A stretch of 47,285 bases of DNA from Anaerolineae bacterium (lineage in GTDB: Bacteria > Chloroflexota > Anaerolineae > Anaerolineales > Villigracilaceae): the NCBI GenBank assembly GCA_018648685.1, contig JABGQT010000082.1, positions 1 to 47,285 of the forward strand, given 5' to 3'. This document shows, one piece after another, positions 8,849-16,553 of the stretch. Both the position numbers and the translations under genes were made by a program. Below the pieces are notes generated by a model, which saw nothing but the letters and a program-made list of their open reading frames with translations, was not told where the DNA came from and did not search any database. The first letter of the stretch is position 1, and each line of letters begins with the position of its first letter.

Positions 8849-8900
8849 CTGCTCTTGCGTTAGACCGCAGAAATTATCAAACGAGTTTGAAGGAAAGAAA

Positions 8901-9248
8901 ATGAGCGAAATACTAAAATCTCTTGAAGCACCCGTAAACGAAAACATTCCAGAGCTCCGCTCTGGCGACATCGTTAGCGTCCACGCCCTTGTCAAAGAAG
9001 GTTCCCGTGAGCGTATTCAGCAATTTAAAGGCACCGTTATTCGCGTTCGCAACAGCGGAAATAATGCCAATTTCACCGTTCGCCGCATTGCCAGCAATGG
9101 CATCGGCGTAGAGCGCACCTTCTTGATCCGCTCACCCCGCGTACAGAAAGTTGTCGTTGAGCGTCATTCAAAAGTCCGCCGCGCCAATCTTTATTTCTTA
9201 CGTGACCGCACTGGCAAAAGCGCGCGCCTTAAACAGAAATTCGACTAA
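8901..9248 (+). CDS. rplS: 50S ribosomal protein L19
   Basis: 115-residue large-subunit ribosomal protein at the 30S/50S interface. Family signatures are clear: PELRSGDIVSVHALVKEG, RIQQFKGTVIRVRNSG, FTVRRIASNGIGVERTF and KVRRANLYFLRDRTGKSARL. The ATG at 8901 is preceded by aaggaaag, and a promoter lies between 8820 and 8848. It is monocistronic here, not next to rpsP/rimM/trmD as in many bacteria, and has its own terminator at 9272-9307. Confidence 0.97.
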   Translation: MSEILKSLEAPVNENIPELRSGDIVSVHALVKEGSRERIQQFKGTVIRVRNSGNNANFTVRRIASNGIGVERTFLIRSPRVQKVVVERHSKVRRANLYFLRDRTGKSARLKQKFD

Positions 9249-9271
9249 ATTCGCCAGAAATAACCACCAAA

Positions 9272-9307
9272 AGGGTACAGCCCATCATTCGCTGTGCCCT
9301 TTTTTTG
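9272..9307 (+). terminator. Rho-independent terminator of rplS
   Basis: agggtacagc (9272-9281) pairs with gctgtgccct (9291-9300) with one G-U pair, and seven T residues follow (9301-9307). Confidence 0.9.
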
Positions 9308-9340
9308 TCTAAAAAAACAAGTTCCAAGGAGCAAGAGAAA

Positions 9341-10060
9341 ATGACTGCCCCTCTTATAGGTATTACCGCTGGACATTCAAAAAACAAACATGGACTTCCA
9401 CAAATTCATCTTATTCGCACCTATGTGGATTCGACCATCAAGGCTGGTGGCGTTCCCGTCATCATTCCATCCGAGCTTCATGATCAGGCTTGGCAGTTGC
9501 TCTATGAAAAGCTGGATGGCATTATCCTTTCGGGTGGCGCAGATATGGACCCGGCTACTTTTGGCGGCGAACCGCATCCCACTGTTTATGGGATGGATCA
9601 CGAGCGCGATGCGCTTGAAATCTCTCTCTCTCGTCAGGTAGTGGAAGATGAGAAACCCTTTTTAGCCATATGTCGTGGCTTTCAAGTGCTCAACGTTGCA
9701 CTTGGTGGGACACTCTACACCCATATTGATGATCATTTTGACAATAAAATCCAACACGATACAAACCGCGAACGCCCCAGAGATTACCTCGCCCATGAGA
9801 TCAAAGTAGAAGAAGGCACAAAGCTTTCTGAAATACTTGGCAGCCCTATTCTGAGCGTCAATAGCTGGCATCATCAGGGTGTGAAGGATATTCCGCCCCA
9901 GCTCAAAGTGACCGCCCACTCTCCCGACGGTCTCGTTGAAGCGATGGAAATCCCCGAGCATCCCTACGCCATCGCCGTTCAATGGCACCCCGAATGGATG
10001 TCGGAAGACCCGGCAATGAATGCCTTATTTGAGTCTTTTGTCGAGGCAAGCAAAAAATAA
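9341..10060 (+). CDS. Gamma-glutamyl-GABA hydrolase-type class I glutamine amidotransferase (peptidase C26)
   Basis: 239-residue PuuD-like hydrolase. The nucleophile C111 lies in AICRGFQVLN. The catalytic His and Glu are H216 and E218 in QWHPEWM, and the oxyanion region is LSGGADMDPATFGG. PuuD cleaves gamma-glutamyl-GABA in putrescine breakdown, but many members act on other gamma-glutamyl amides, and no putrescine genes are nearby, so the substrate is left open. The ATG at 9341 was chosen with caaggagcaag upstream; the TTG at 9305 lies inside the rplS terminator and is unlikely. A terminator follows directly. Confidence 0.88.
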   Translation: MTAPLIGITAGHSKNKHGLPQIHLIRTYVDSTIKAGGVPVIIPSELHDQAWQLLYEKLDGIILSGGADMDPATFGGEPHPTVYGMDHERDALEISLSRQVVEDEKPFLAICRGFQVLNVALGGTLYTHIDDHFDNKIQHDTNRERPRDYLAHEIKVEEGTKLSEILGSPILSVNSWHHQGVKDIPPQLKVTAHSPDGLVEAMEIPEHPYAIAVQWHPEWMSEDPAMNALFESFVEASKK

Positions 10061-10065
10061 ACCCG

Positions 10066-10096
10066 AGTCCTTTTCTTCTAAGAAAGGACTTTTTCC
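10066..10096 (+). terminator. Rho-independent terminator after the amidotransferase gene
   Basis: agtccttttctt (10066-10077) pairs with aagaaaggact (10080-10090) with one bulged T, followed by ttttcctt. It ends just upstream of the murI -10 box, so murI must be started independently. Confidence 0.8.
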
Positions 10097-10108
10097 TTCT
10101 GTACGCAT

Positions 10109-10114
10109 TATAAT
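10109..10114 (+). promoter_or_regulatory. Perfect -10 box immediately upstream of murI
   Basis: TATAAT at 10109-10114 ends 7 bases before the murI ATG (10122). No Shine-Dalgarno sequence lies between them, so the transcript probably starts at or within a base or two of the ATG. No good -35 was found; the region 17 bases upstream (ggactt) overlaps the preceding terminator arm. Confidence 0.5.
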
Positions 10115-10121
10115 TCCCTAC

Positions 10122-10937
10122 ATGGATTCTCAAAGAAAAAACTCCCCCATCGGCGTCTTCGATTCTGGTGTTGGTGGTCTTTCTGTTTTACGTGCCATTC
10201 GAGCACATCTCCCCAACGAAGATATCATTTACTACGCTGACCAGGCACGCGTTCCTTATGGCGCGCGCAGTCTCGACGAAATACGCTCTTTTTCTGAAGA
10301 AATCACCGATTTTCTACTCGCACGTGGTGCCAAAATTATCGTAGTGGCTTGCAATACCGCCTCCGCAGCCGCACTCAGTTACCTTCGAAAAACCTTCCCC
10401 GACACTCCTTTTGTGGGAATGGAGCCAGCCGTCAAACCCGCAGCCGAACAAACGAACTCTGGCGTAGTTGGCGTACTGGCTACACCAGCTACTTTTCAGG
10501 GCAGGCTATACGCATCCGTTGTAGAGCGTTTTGCCAGCGATGTGATCGTTTTACAAAACACCTGTGCCGGATTAGTGGAGGAGATTGAGCGCGGCGCATT
10601 GGATGGTGAAAAAACACATCAAATTTTGAATAGCGCACTGCGGAATATGCTTGGGCATGGGCTTGATACCCTTGTATTAGGCTGTACGCACTACCCCTTC
10701 GTGATACCGTTAATCGAAGAGATTGCGGGCAACCACGTTCGGGTGATAGACCCAGCTCCGGCGGTCGCCAAGCAAGTTGAATACAGGCTCGAAACGATCC
10801 GCGCCAAATCAAAGGTAGACAATGAGGGGACTGTCCAAATCTACACAACGGGAAATGTCGAGAAATTGGCATCCCTCCTGACAAAGTTGGGTTTTGAAAA
10901 TTTCCCCATAACAGGAATCAAAAAAGGGCAGGTTTAA
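10122..10937 (+). CDS. murI: Glutamate racemase
   Basis: 271-residue cofactor-independent racemase making D-glutamate for peptidoglycan. Both catalytic cysteines are present: C77 in VVACNTASA and C188 in VLGCTHYPF. The N-terminal GVFDSGVGGLSVLRAI and the ADQARVPYG motif are typical. The ATG at 10122 (MDSQRKNSPIG) was chosen because the upstream in-frame extension to 10020 overlaps the previous gene and its terminator. The stop codon lies inside a strong hairpin shared with the convergent lipoprotein gene. Confidence 0.96.
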   Translation: MDSQRKNSPIGVFDSGVGGLSVLRAIRAHLPNEDIIYYADQARVPYGARSLDEIRSFSEEITDFLLARGAKIIVVACNTASAAALSYLRKTFPDTPFVGMEPAVKPAAEQTNSGVVGVLATPATFQGRLYASVVERFASDVIVLQNTCAGLVEEIERGALDGEKTHQILNSALRNMLGHGLDTLVLGCTHYPFVIPLIEEIAGNHVRVIDPAPAVAKQVEYRLETIRAKSKVDNEGTVQIYTTGNVEKLASLLTKLGFENFPITGIKKGQV

Positions 10938-10955
10938 ACCTGCCCTTTTCTTTTT
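10921..10955. terminator. Bidirectional terminator between murI and the convergent lipoprotein gene
   Basis: A near-perfect palindrome, aaaagggcaggttt/aaacctgccctttt (about 10922-10949), spans the murI stop codon. It is followed by cttttt on the plus strand and by a T tract on the minus strand as well, so it can end transcription from both sides. The lipoprotein stop codon is at 10954-10956. Confidence 0.88.
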
Positions 10956-11946
10956 AGCGGAATGTGGGGCGAGAGGGAATTGACGCTTCAAAACCGCCCA
11001 GGTCACGACCGGCTTGGGGCCATTCGCCGCGTGAAATTTGGCGCGTAAGCCCGTCTATGGAGCCGCCAAATCTTTGAAGTTGGGGACCGCCATTTGCCAA
11101 AATGCTGGCTTGTGCATTTGCGCCTAGCTGGGCAATTTGAAACATCTCGTTCTTGTCTATTTTTCGATCACCAAAAGATGTTTTGACAGCATCAAGATAA
11201 TCGTGCAATTGAGTGAGCGTGCCGTTTCGATCACCTGCGATCTCATTGGGCACCATATTCGCAAAGGTGTTTTCACGATCTTGCAAATTGCTTTTGACCT
11301 GCTCCAGGAATTGGTCGCGGTCTGCTTGCGATTCAGCAATATGCGTAGTAATTGATGTCGCGGCTTCGTTAAGCTGCTCTATGGCGGCTGTGGCGACTTC
11401 TGCGCCTTGTACGAGAAGATCTTCGACTTCTTCAAGGGCATAGATCAATGCATCGAGATCTTCTTCGACAGCCGTAAGCAGATAGAGCATATCTTCAGCA
11501 TAGGCGCCATAAAGATCATAATAAGCCGCTATAAGTTCATCGGCATAATAAATGGCAGCTTCAGCATCGTAGATGTATTCTGCTGTCTCGTATACTTCTT
11601 CGCTAGTCATTGTGCCATCAGAAGTAGCTTGCATGGTTGCTGTCGAAGAGGCTTCTGTCGCGACTACAGCTTCTTCTACAGCTTCATCTATTAGCGTAGC
11701 GAGTTCCTCTTCACTCAGCTCGTAGTAATCCACTGTAGAGCCTGGTGTAGGCGTAGGGGGCATGGCAACGACTGTGGCAGCAACGGCATTATCTACAGCG
11801 TTATCAAATTCGGCTTGCGCTGTTGCGGTTGCAGCAACAGCGGTCATTACCTGATCGTCCACGCTGAGGATTGGCTCTGCACCACCACCACAGGCGGCAA
11901 GGGATATTGCTAAAACAAGAAATATCACAAGGCTTTTCTTTTTCAT
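10954..11946 (-). CDS. Acidic, alpha-helical lipoprotein of unknown function
   Basis: 330-residue predicted lipoprotein. The signal peptide MKKKSLVIFLVLAISLAAC ends in a lipobox with C19 as the lipidated residue. The mature part starts with an Ala/Thr-rich linker ending in PPTPTPGS. A long, strongly acidic helical region follows (many E, D, A, Y; for example ELSEEELATLIDEAVEEAV and AVEEDLDALIYALEEVEDLL), likely a coiled coil. A less acidic C-terminal part contains FGGSIDGLTRQISRGEWPQ. I do not recognise a named family. The TPTP-type linker is common in Chloroflexota lipoproteins. A ggagg site precedes the ATG, and a TATAAT lies on the minus strand at 11982-11987. Alone in its operon. Confidence 0.75.
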   Translation of the reverse strand: MKKKSLVIFLVLAISLAACGGGAEPILSVDDQVMTAVAATATAQAEFDNAVDNAVAATVVAMPPTPTPGSTVDYYELSEEELATLIDEAVEEAVVATEASSTATMQATSDGTMTSEEVYETAEYIYDAEAAIYYADELIAAYYDLYGAYAEDMLYLLTAVEEDLDALIYALEEVEDLLVQGAEVATAAIEQLNEAATSITTHIAESQADRDQFLEQVKSNLQDRENTFANMVPNEIAGDRNGTLTQLHDYLDAVKTSFGDRKIDKNEMFQIAQLGANAQASILANGGPQLQRFGGSIDGLTRQISRGEWPQAGRDLGGFEASIPSRPTFR

Positions 11947-12068
11947 TTTTCCTCCGTTAAAATAAATTCAGAACAACAGAGATTATATAGTAATCATCTT
12001 GCCTTTATCTTCCCCCATTTTTCCCAAATAACTACCCTGCGGCATAATCAAGAGGAATATTTGTACAA

Positions 12069-12127
12069 AACCTTGCGAGAGTTCCTTTTTTCACGGCGCA
12101 ATTCTTCAATTCAACTCTCGCAAGGTT
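12069..12127. repeat. Inverted-repeat element, copy 1 (15-bp arms aaccttgcgagagtt)
   Basis: aaccttgcgagagtt (12069-12083) and its exact complement aactctcgcaaggtt (12113-12127) flank a 29-base loop. The same two arms with a 28-base, diverged loop recur at 41146-41203. Here it lies between the DUF4173 gene and the lipoprotein gene, where it may also terminate transcription. It could be a MITE/REP-like element or a structured RNA; no target-site duplication is obvious. Confidence 0.75.
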
Positions 12128-12151
12128 GGATTATTGCAAATATCTTGTTTG

Positions 12152-13708
12152 CTAATCGCAGTAATAGAATTTTCCTTCTGGCGTTCGTACCCTTCTGTAG
12201 CCATTCATATTGTAGCCAAGTAAATCACTCTCTACCTCCTTCAAAGATTGCCTTGCTTGCCAATGCGAAAGATTAAAGGAGCGCCAATCAAGCATCGGCT
12301 GATTTGTAGCGGTATGGACAAAACAAAGCAAAGCGGCCCCAATACCTTCGTGGACAGATTCGGGCAGCGTGGAAAGCATAAATTCATCCGCTAAAACAGG
12401 AACAGCATCTGTTGAAAGTGAAGTCAAGTGCGTTACGTTAAAGTGTCTCCCTTGTGATGCGCGTAATATATTATGCTTTGCAATAGAGGCATCTATATTA
12501 ACCAGCGTAAGAGAAACAGCAAAACCCAGCGATGCAATTACGGCGGATAAAGCAAAAAACTTCTGGCGCTTGAATACTTCAAGAAAAGCCACTGTTAGGA
12601 GTAGCAGTCCAAGCCAAATCAAAAAAACGCGAGGATAGAGACGCAAGCGAGAAAAACCATGCCATTGAATACCCAAAGTAATCCGATGATAGGCTGAAAC
12701 TAAAATTATCAAAACCTGAACAACAATAAAAAGACTTAGCCCAGAATAAACATATTGTTGCTTTGCTGTTCCTCGATAAGAAAAAGAACTCAACCCAAGA
12801 ATTAGCACTAAACTAAAGAAGGCGACAGTGATCAATTCGTTAAAGCCTCTGCGCGCATACTGAGAAAAGGTATAGCCCTCTACGCCAATATTCTCTGTGC
12901 CTCCAAAAAAATATTGGAACTGAACAATAACAAAGAGAAGGAAAAGTGTCGCAACACTTCCTAAAACAATAGAAGATTCAATAAACCCTAAAAGCCTTTT
13001 CTTTTTCTCGCCATCTACTTCAGCCACCTTCCTGTCATAGCTTGAGAACGCCGCATGAAGAAAAGCACCACCCACAAGATAAGCACAAAGCAAAGCAAGA
13101 ACAGAGCGCCAAATTGTTTCCGATATCTGCTCTCCACTGAAATTCTCGAAGAAATCGCTTAGTTTTTGGGCAAAAACCAAATCAGCTGAGGCCAAGAGTG
13201 ACGAAAAAAGAATCACGATCGGCAAAGCGATCAGTATGCCTCGCAATACAGGTCGAAGAGGAAAGCCGTTTTCTTTCTCAGCGCCATTCTCCTTTTCTCG
13301 CCTGCGTACTTGACCGATCATTTGACCTGAACGCACAACCATACTTCCAGTGAAAACAAGGATTTTCATAAAATAATCCGTGAGACCGTAGAAAACCCAG
13401 CTCCCTCCGTTCCAGGTATTTCCCAACACAGCCAACAGAAAAAACGTAAAGAGATAAGCGAGAAAAAGAGTAAGTGGCTCTTGACGAAGGAAAGTGCTTA
13501 CAGAAAAAAACATGATCGGCACAAGCAACCATATACTTCTTCTCGCGGGACGAAGGTTTTCCTTCAAAAGAAAATATCCAGCCCCAATCAAAACAAGTTC
13601 TAAAAACAAGACAAAATTAACTCCCACGGGACTTTCCCAGAAGAGAAAGTCAAATGTCCATGCGAGTAAAAGAAGGACAATAAAAAAGCGTTTTGGATTT
13701 TTTAGCAT
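12152..13708 (-). CDS. DUF4173 (DUF4153-like) multi-pass membrane protein
   Basis: 518-residue membrane protein with about a dozen hydrophobic segments and a short hydrophilic tail containing LDWRSFNLSHWQARQSL and a terminal GYRRVRTPEGKFYYCD. The layout resembles the DUF4173 family: paired short helices at the N-terminus, a basic loop (MIGQVRRREKENGAEKENG) after about residue 140, and the GLSSFSYRGTAKQQYVYSGL region. Function is unknown; some relatives sit beside two-component systems, but none is present here. The ATG at 13708 (MLKNPKRFF) has aggga upstream; the in-frame start at 13747 would pass that site. A minus-strand TATAAT inside ggcgtataatacgcc (13777-13790) may be its -10. Confidence 0.72.
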   Translation of the reverse strand: MLKNPKRFFIVLLLLAWTFDFLFWESPVGVNFVLFLELVLIGAGYFLLKENLRPARRSIWLLVPIMFFSVSTFLRQEPLTLFLAYLFTFFLLAVLGNTWNGGSWVFYGLTDYFMKILVFTGSMVVRSGQMIGQVRRREKENGAEKENGFPLRPVLRGILIALPIVILFSSLLASADLVFAQKLSDFFENFSGEQISETIWRSVLALLCAYLVGGAFLHAAFSSYDRKVAEVDGEKKKRLLGFIESSIVLGSVATLFLLFVIVQFQYFFGGTENIGVEGYTFSQYARRGFNELITVAFFSLVLILGLSSFSYRGTAKQQYVYSGLSLFIVVQVLIILVSAYHRITLGIQWHGFSRLRLYPRVFLIWLGLLLLTVAFLEVFKRQKFFALSAVIASLGFAVSLTLVNIDASIAKHNILRASQGRHFNVTHLTSLSTDAVPVLADEFMLSTLPESVHEGIGAALLCFVHTATNQPMLDWRSFNLSHWQARQSLKEVESDLLGYNMNGYRRVRTPEGKFYYCD

Positions 13709-13834
13709 CTTAGATCTCCCTAAGGTTTTGGGAGACTGATCCCCCAAAATTTTAGCAAAATTTCAATTTAATCTTGGCGTATTATACGCCTTTTTTCACC
13801 TACTAACATTTTTTGTTTATACTCGCAATCCCTC

Positions 13835-13870
13835 TAAAAAAAAGAGCCAGTATTTTCACACTAGCTCTTT
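13835..13870 (-). terminator. Rho-independent terminator of the carboxylase operon
   Basis: On the minus strand aaagagctagt (13870-13860) pairs with actggctcttt (13851-13841) with one mismatch, and a run of about eight T residues follows. It lies 6 bases after the stop of the biotin-carrier gene, the last of the run. Confidence 0.85.
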
Positions 13871-13875
13871 GCTAT

Positions 13876-14373
13876 CTACTCTACACTCAATATCTTTTGA
13901 CGTTGCTCAACGCTATCACCGTCTGCGACTTGAATGCGTCCGATCACGCCATCTCGCGGGGATTTGAGTTCATTCTGCATTTTCATCGATTCTAAAATGA
14001 GAAGCACGTCACCCTTTTTAACCTCTTGCCCTTCTTCAACAGAAACAGAGACAACCAATCCCGGCATGGGTGCTTTAAGGTGGAAAATTCCAGTATCTGC
14101 AACATCCCCTCCAGAAGCGGCGCGAAGACGACGTTCACGCTCATCTTCAACCTTGCTGTGATAGAGTCTACCCTTAACCAGAACTTCAAGGTCTTCTTCG
14201 CCTTCGTATACATAGGCTTCGTAGGATTTTCCATCTACGATAAGAGAAAATACTGGTTGCGATCTAACTGACTCAAAATCAACTTCAACAATTTTTCCGT
14301 CTATAGAAACATGGCGATCATCTATGATCTCAACCAAAAACTCTTTTCCGTCAATTGTAGTTATATATTTCAT
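13876..14373 (-). CDS. Biotin carboxyl carrier protein of acyl-CoA carboxylase
   Basis: 165-residue biotinyl protein. The biotinylated lysine is K131 in ESMKM, within a C-terminal lipoyl/biotinyl domain ([18 protein letters not shown] to the end). The N-terminal 75 residues resemble the BT-type linker region of propionyl-CoA carboxylase alpha subunits, so this is probably a split alpha subunit (biotin carboxylase encoded just upstream, carrier separate). It carries CO2 between biotin carboxylase and carboxyltransferase. The ATG at 14373 has ggaaga upstream and lies 8 bases after the biotin carboxylase stop. A strong terminator follows. Confidence 0.92.
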   Translation of the reverse strand: MKYITTIDGKEFLVEIIDDRHVSIDGKIVEVDFESVRSQPVFSLIVDGKSYEAYVYEGEEDLEVLVKGRLYHSKVEDERERRLRAASGGDVADTGIFHLKAPMPGLVVSVSVEEGQEVKKGDVLLILESMKMQNELKSPRDGVIGRIQVADGDSVEQRQKILSVE

Positions 14374-14381
14374 CGTTCTTC

Positions 14382-15890
14382 CTATTTACTCAGACGTTCC
14401 CAACGAGAGAGCCATTTCCAGTTGCTAGTATCACGTGCATTACGTCGCACAACATGGGCAGCACGCTCAGTATGTTCGTGTTGAACCAATGTCGCGATAA
14501 TTGCAGCCACTTCAGGGAAGGTTTCTTTCCCCTCAGCAATATCTTCCATAGAAAACTCTTCTTCAACAAAACGAGTATGAAATTGTCCGCCCATGAAAGA
14601 GTGAGAGTCCATCATCGCCTGATGAAAAGGGATATTGGAACGCACACCAACCACCTTATATTCTTCCAGTGCGCGTCGCATCCGTAGAATAGCTTGAGCA
14701 CGAGTTTCTCCCCAAACGATCAGCTTTGAAATCATAGAATCGTAATAAGGGGTAATATCTGTCCCTGAATAAACGCCTGTGTCTACACGAATACCAGGTC
14801 CCGTTGGCAAAACAACATGAGAAATATGCCCGGTAGAGGGCATAAAATTATTATGCGGGTCTTCAGCATTGATACGACACTCTATAGCTGCGCCGTTGAT
14901 TTTTATATCTTCTTGAGAAAAAGAGAGTTTTCTACCGCGCGCAATACGGATCTGCTCTTTTACGATGTCAATACCCGTGACCAATTCTGTAATCGGATGC
15001 TCTACTTGCAAACGCGTATTCATCTCTAGAAAATAGAACTCTTTATCTGCGTCCACCAAACACTCGATGGTTCCTGCGCTTTCATAATCAACAGCTTCGG
15101 CAGCTTTAACAGCAACATCGCCCATACGCTGACGAAGATCTTCATCAACAAATGCAGATGGCGCCTCTTCAAGCAATTTCTGGTGACGGCGCTGTAGCGA
15201 GCACTCTCGTTCATTCAAGTGGATCACGTTTCCAAACTTATCGGCCAAAACTTGAATCTCAATGTGCCGCGCGCCAAGGATCAACTTCTCAAGATAAACA
15301 TTATCATCCCCAAAGGCAGCTTTCGACTCCCGCCGCGCAGATTGGAGCAGGGTCGGCATCTCCTCGATATTCTTTACCTCACGCATCCCTTTTCCACCGC
15401 CCCCAGCAGTCGCCTTAATAAGCAAAGGGAAACCAACACCCGGCGCGAGTTCAAGCAGTTTTTCATCGCTAAGAGTATCTGTCCCTTCAGTGCCTGGCAC
15501 TACGGGAACGCCCGCTTTCATCATCGTTTCGCGCGCAATGGCTTTATCGCCCATCGAAGATATCGCAAAAGGCTTGGGACCGATAAATTCCAGCCCGGCG
15601 TTTTCAACAGCTTGCGCAAAATCAGCACGCTCTGCTAAAAAACCATATCCGGGATGGATCGCTCCTGCCCCGCTCTTGAGAGCAATTTCAATTATTTTCT
15701 CGCCCTTCAAATAGGATTCGTTCGAGGGAGCAGGCCCAAGCAGATAGGCTTCGGTCGCATAGCGAACATGCATCGCTTGGCGGTCAGCTTCTGAATAAAC
15801 CGCGACTGTTTTTATCCCTAACTCGCGGCAAGCCCGCAAAATACGAACGGCTATTTCTCCGCGATTGGCTATTAGTACTTTATTGAACAT
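14382..15890 (-). CDS. accC: Biotin carboxylase subunit of acetyl/propionyl-CoA carboxylase
   Basis: 502-residue ATP-grasp enzyme that carboxylates biotin with bicarbonate and ATP. It starts with the textbook [20 protein letters not shown]. The glycine-rich ATP loop is [12 protein letters not shown], and the substrate motifs [17 protein letters not shown] and [16 protein letters not shown] are intact, as is [17 protein letters not shown]. The length fits the stand-alone biotin carboxylase form rather than a full alpha subunit, matching the separate carrier downstream. It lies 13 bases after the HD-domain gene. It may serve propionyl-CoA, acetyl-CoA or other acyl-CoAs. Confidence 0.94.
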   Translation of the reverse strand: MFNKVLIANRGEIAVRILRACRELGIKTVAVYSEADRQAMHVRYATEAYLLGPAPSNESYLKGEKIIEIALKSGAGAIHPGYGFLAERADFAQAVENAGLEFIGPKPFAISSMGDKAIARETMMKAGVPVVPGTEGTDTLSDEKLLELAPGVGFPLLIKATAGGGGKGMREVKNIEEMPTLLQSARRESKAAFGDDNVYLEKLILGARHIEIQVLADKFGNVIHLNERECSLQRRHQKLLEEAPSAFVDEDLRQRMGDVAVKAAEAVDYESAGTIECLVDADKEFYFLEMNTRLQVEHPITELVTGIDIVKEQIRIARGRKLSFSQEDIKINGAAIECRINAEDPHNNFMPSTGHISHVVLPTGPGIRVDTGVYSGTDITPYYDSMISKLIVWGETRAQAILRMRRALEEYKVVGVRSNIPFHQAMMDSHSFMGGQFHTRFVEEEFSMEDIAEGKETFPEVAAIIATLVQHEHTERAAHVVRRNARDTSNWKWLSRWERLSK

Positions 15891-15903
15891 AAATGCTCCA
15901 TAT

Positions 15904-16551
15904 TTAAAACTCTAACGAAAGTGTCATCTCGTAATCAGCAATTAAGCGTTCCAGAAAAACAGCCTGTGCAGAAATCTGTTGTTGAAAAAGATCTTGGCCA
16001 CTTTTTGTCTGTACACGCCATTCCTTGCTGGCTCTTTGGCTTTTGCTCAATCGCTTCTTGACTGTAGCAATAAAAGTTTCGTATTCGCTATCGACGAATT
16101 TTCCTAAAGCAAGCATCATCCTGTAGCTGCTGAGACGATCAATTTTATCGGCATCGCTAACAATCTGTGCTTCTATGGTCAGCGGATGCTCAAAATCTGC
16201 TTTACCGTCAACGTGGCTCGCAATGGAATAGCAGATATTTTCGACATCTTCTTCAGCATATCCCAATTCTTTCAAAAAGGGGTGTGCCATTTTTGCGCCG
16301 ATCCTTCCATGCTCTACATTGCGAGAGCGATCACTCAGCTTCGCAATATCGTGCAAGAGGCAAGCTACGGTCACTATTTCAGCATTTGCGTTTTCTTTTG
16401 CAGCGAGCTTTTTTCCATAGTGAACAACGCGTAAAGTGTGCTGCCAACGATATTTTAGACGCGCGGCGTAGTCTGGACTTTCGACTAAAGCCAAATCGCG
16501 CTTTTCTTTAGCAAAAATTACTACCTGCTCAATTCTTTCTTCAGCGGTCAT
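15904..16551 (-). CDS. HD-domain phosphohydrolase embedded in the carboxylase operon
   Basis: 215-residue HD-superfamily protein. Metal-binding residues are seen in WQHTLRVVHYGKKL (first His), ACLLHDIAKLSD (HD pair) and ASHVDGKADF, plus a later DADKIDRLSSYR, the usual YpgQ/HDIG-like order. Such proteins hydrolyse nucleotides or phosphate esters; the substrate is unknown. The carboxyltransferase stop TAG overlaps a GTG at 16554 by one base. The ATG at 16551 was preferred because GTG is directly followed by ATG; no ribosome site helps decide. Its position between carboxyltransferase and biotin carboxylase genes implies co-expression, not necessarily a shared function. Confidence 0.82.
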   Translation of the reverse strand: MTAEERIEQVVIFAKEKRDLALVESPDYAARLKYRWQHTLRVVHYGKKLAAKENANAEIVTVACLLHDIAKLSDRSRNVEHGRIGAKMAHPFLKELGYAEEDVENICYSIASHVDGKADFEHPLTIEAQIVSDADKIDRLSSYRMMLALGKFVDSEYETFIATVKKRLSKSQRASKEWRVQTKSGQDLFQQQISAQAVFLERLIADYEMTLSLEF

Positions 16552-16553
16552 CA

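Noticed and set aside
8814-8900. Possible N-terminal extension of ribosomal protein L19
   Set aside because: Contains the rplS promoter (TATAAT at 8843) and does not match the L19 family; the ATG at 8901 has a good ribosome site.
12061-12276. Small plus-strand open frame over the inverted-repeat element
   Set aside because: Runs through the repeat and into the antisense of the DUF4173 gene; no ribosome site.
13771-13800. Plus-strand terminator ggcgta-tta-tacgcc followed by T residues
   Set aside because: No plus-strand gene ends here. On the minus strand the same bases give a TATAAT upstream of the DUF4173 gene, so it was noted there as a possible -10 rather than as a terminator.
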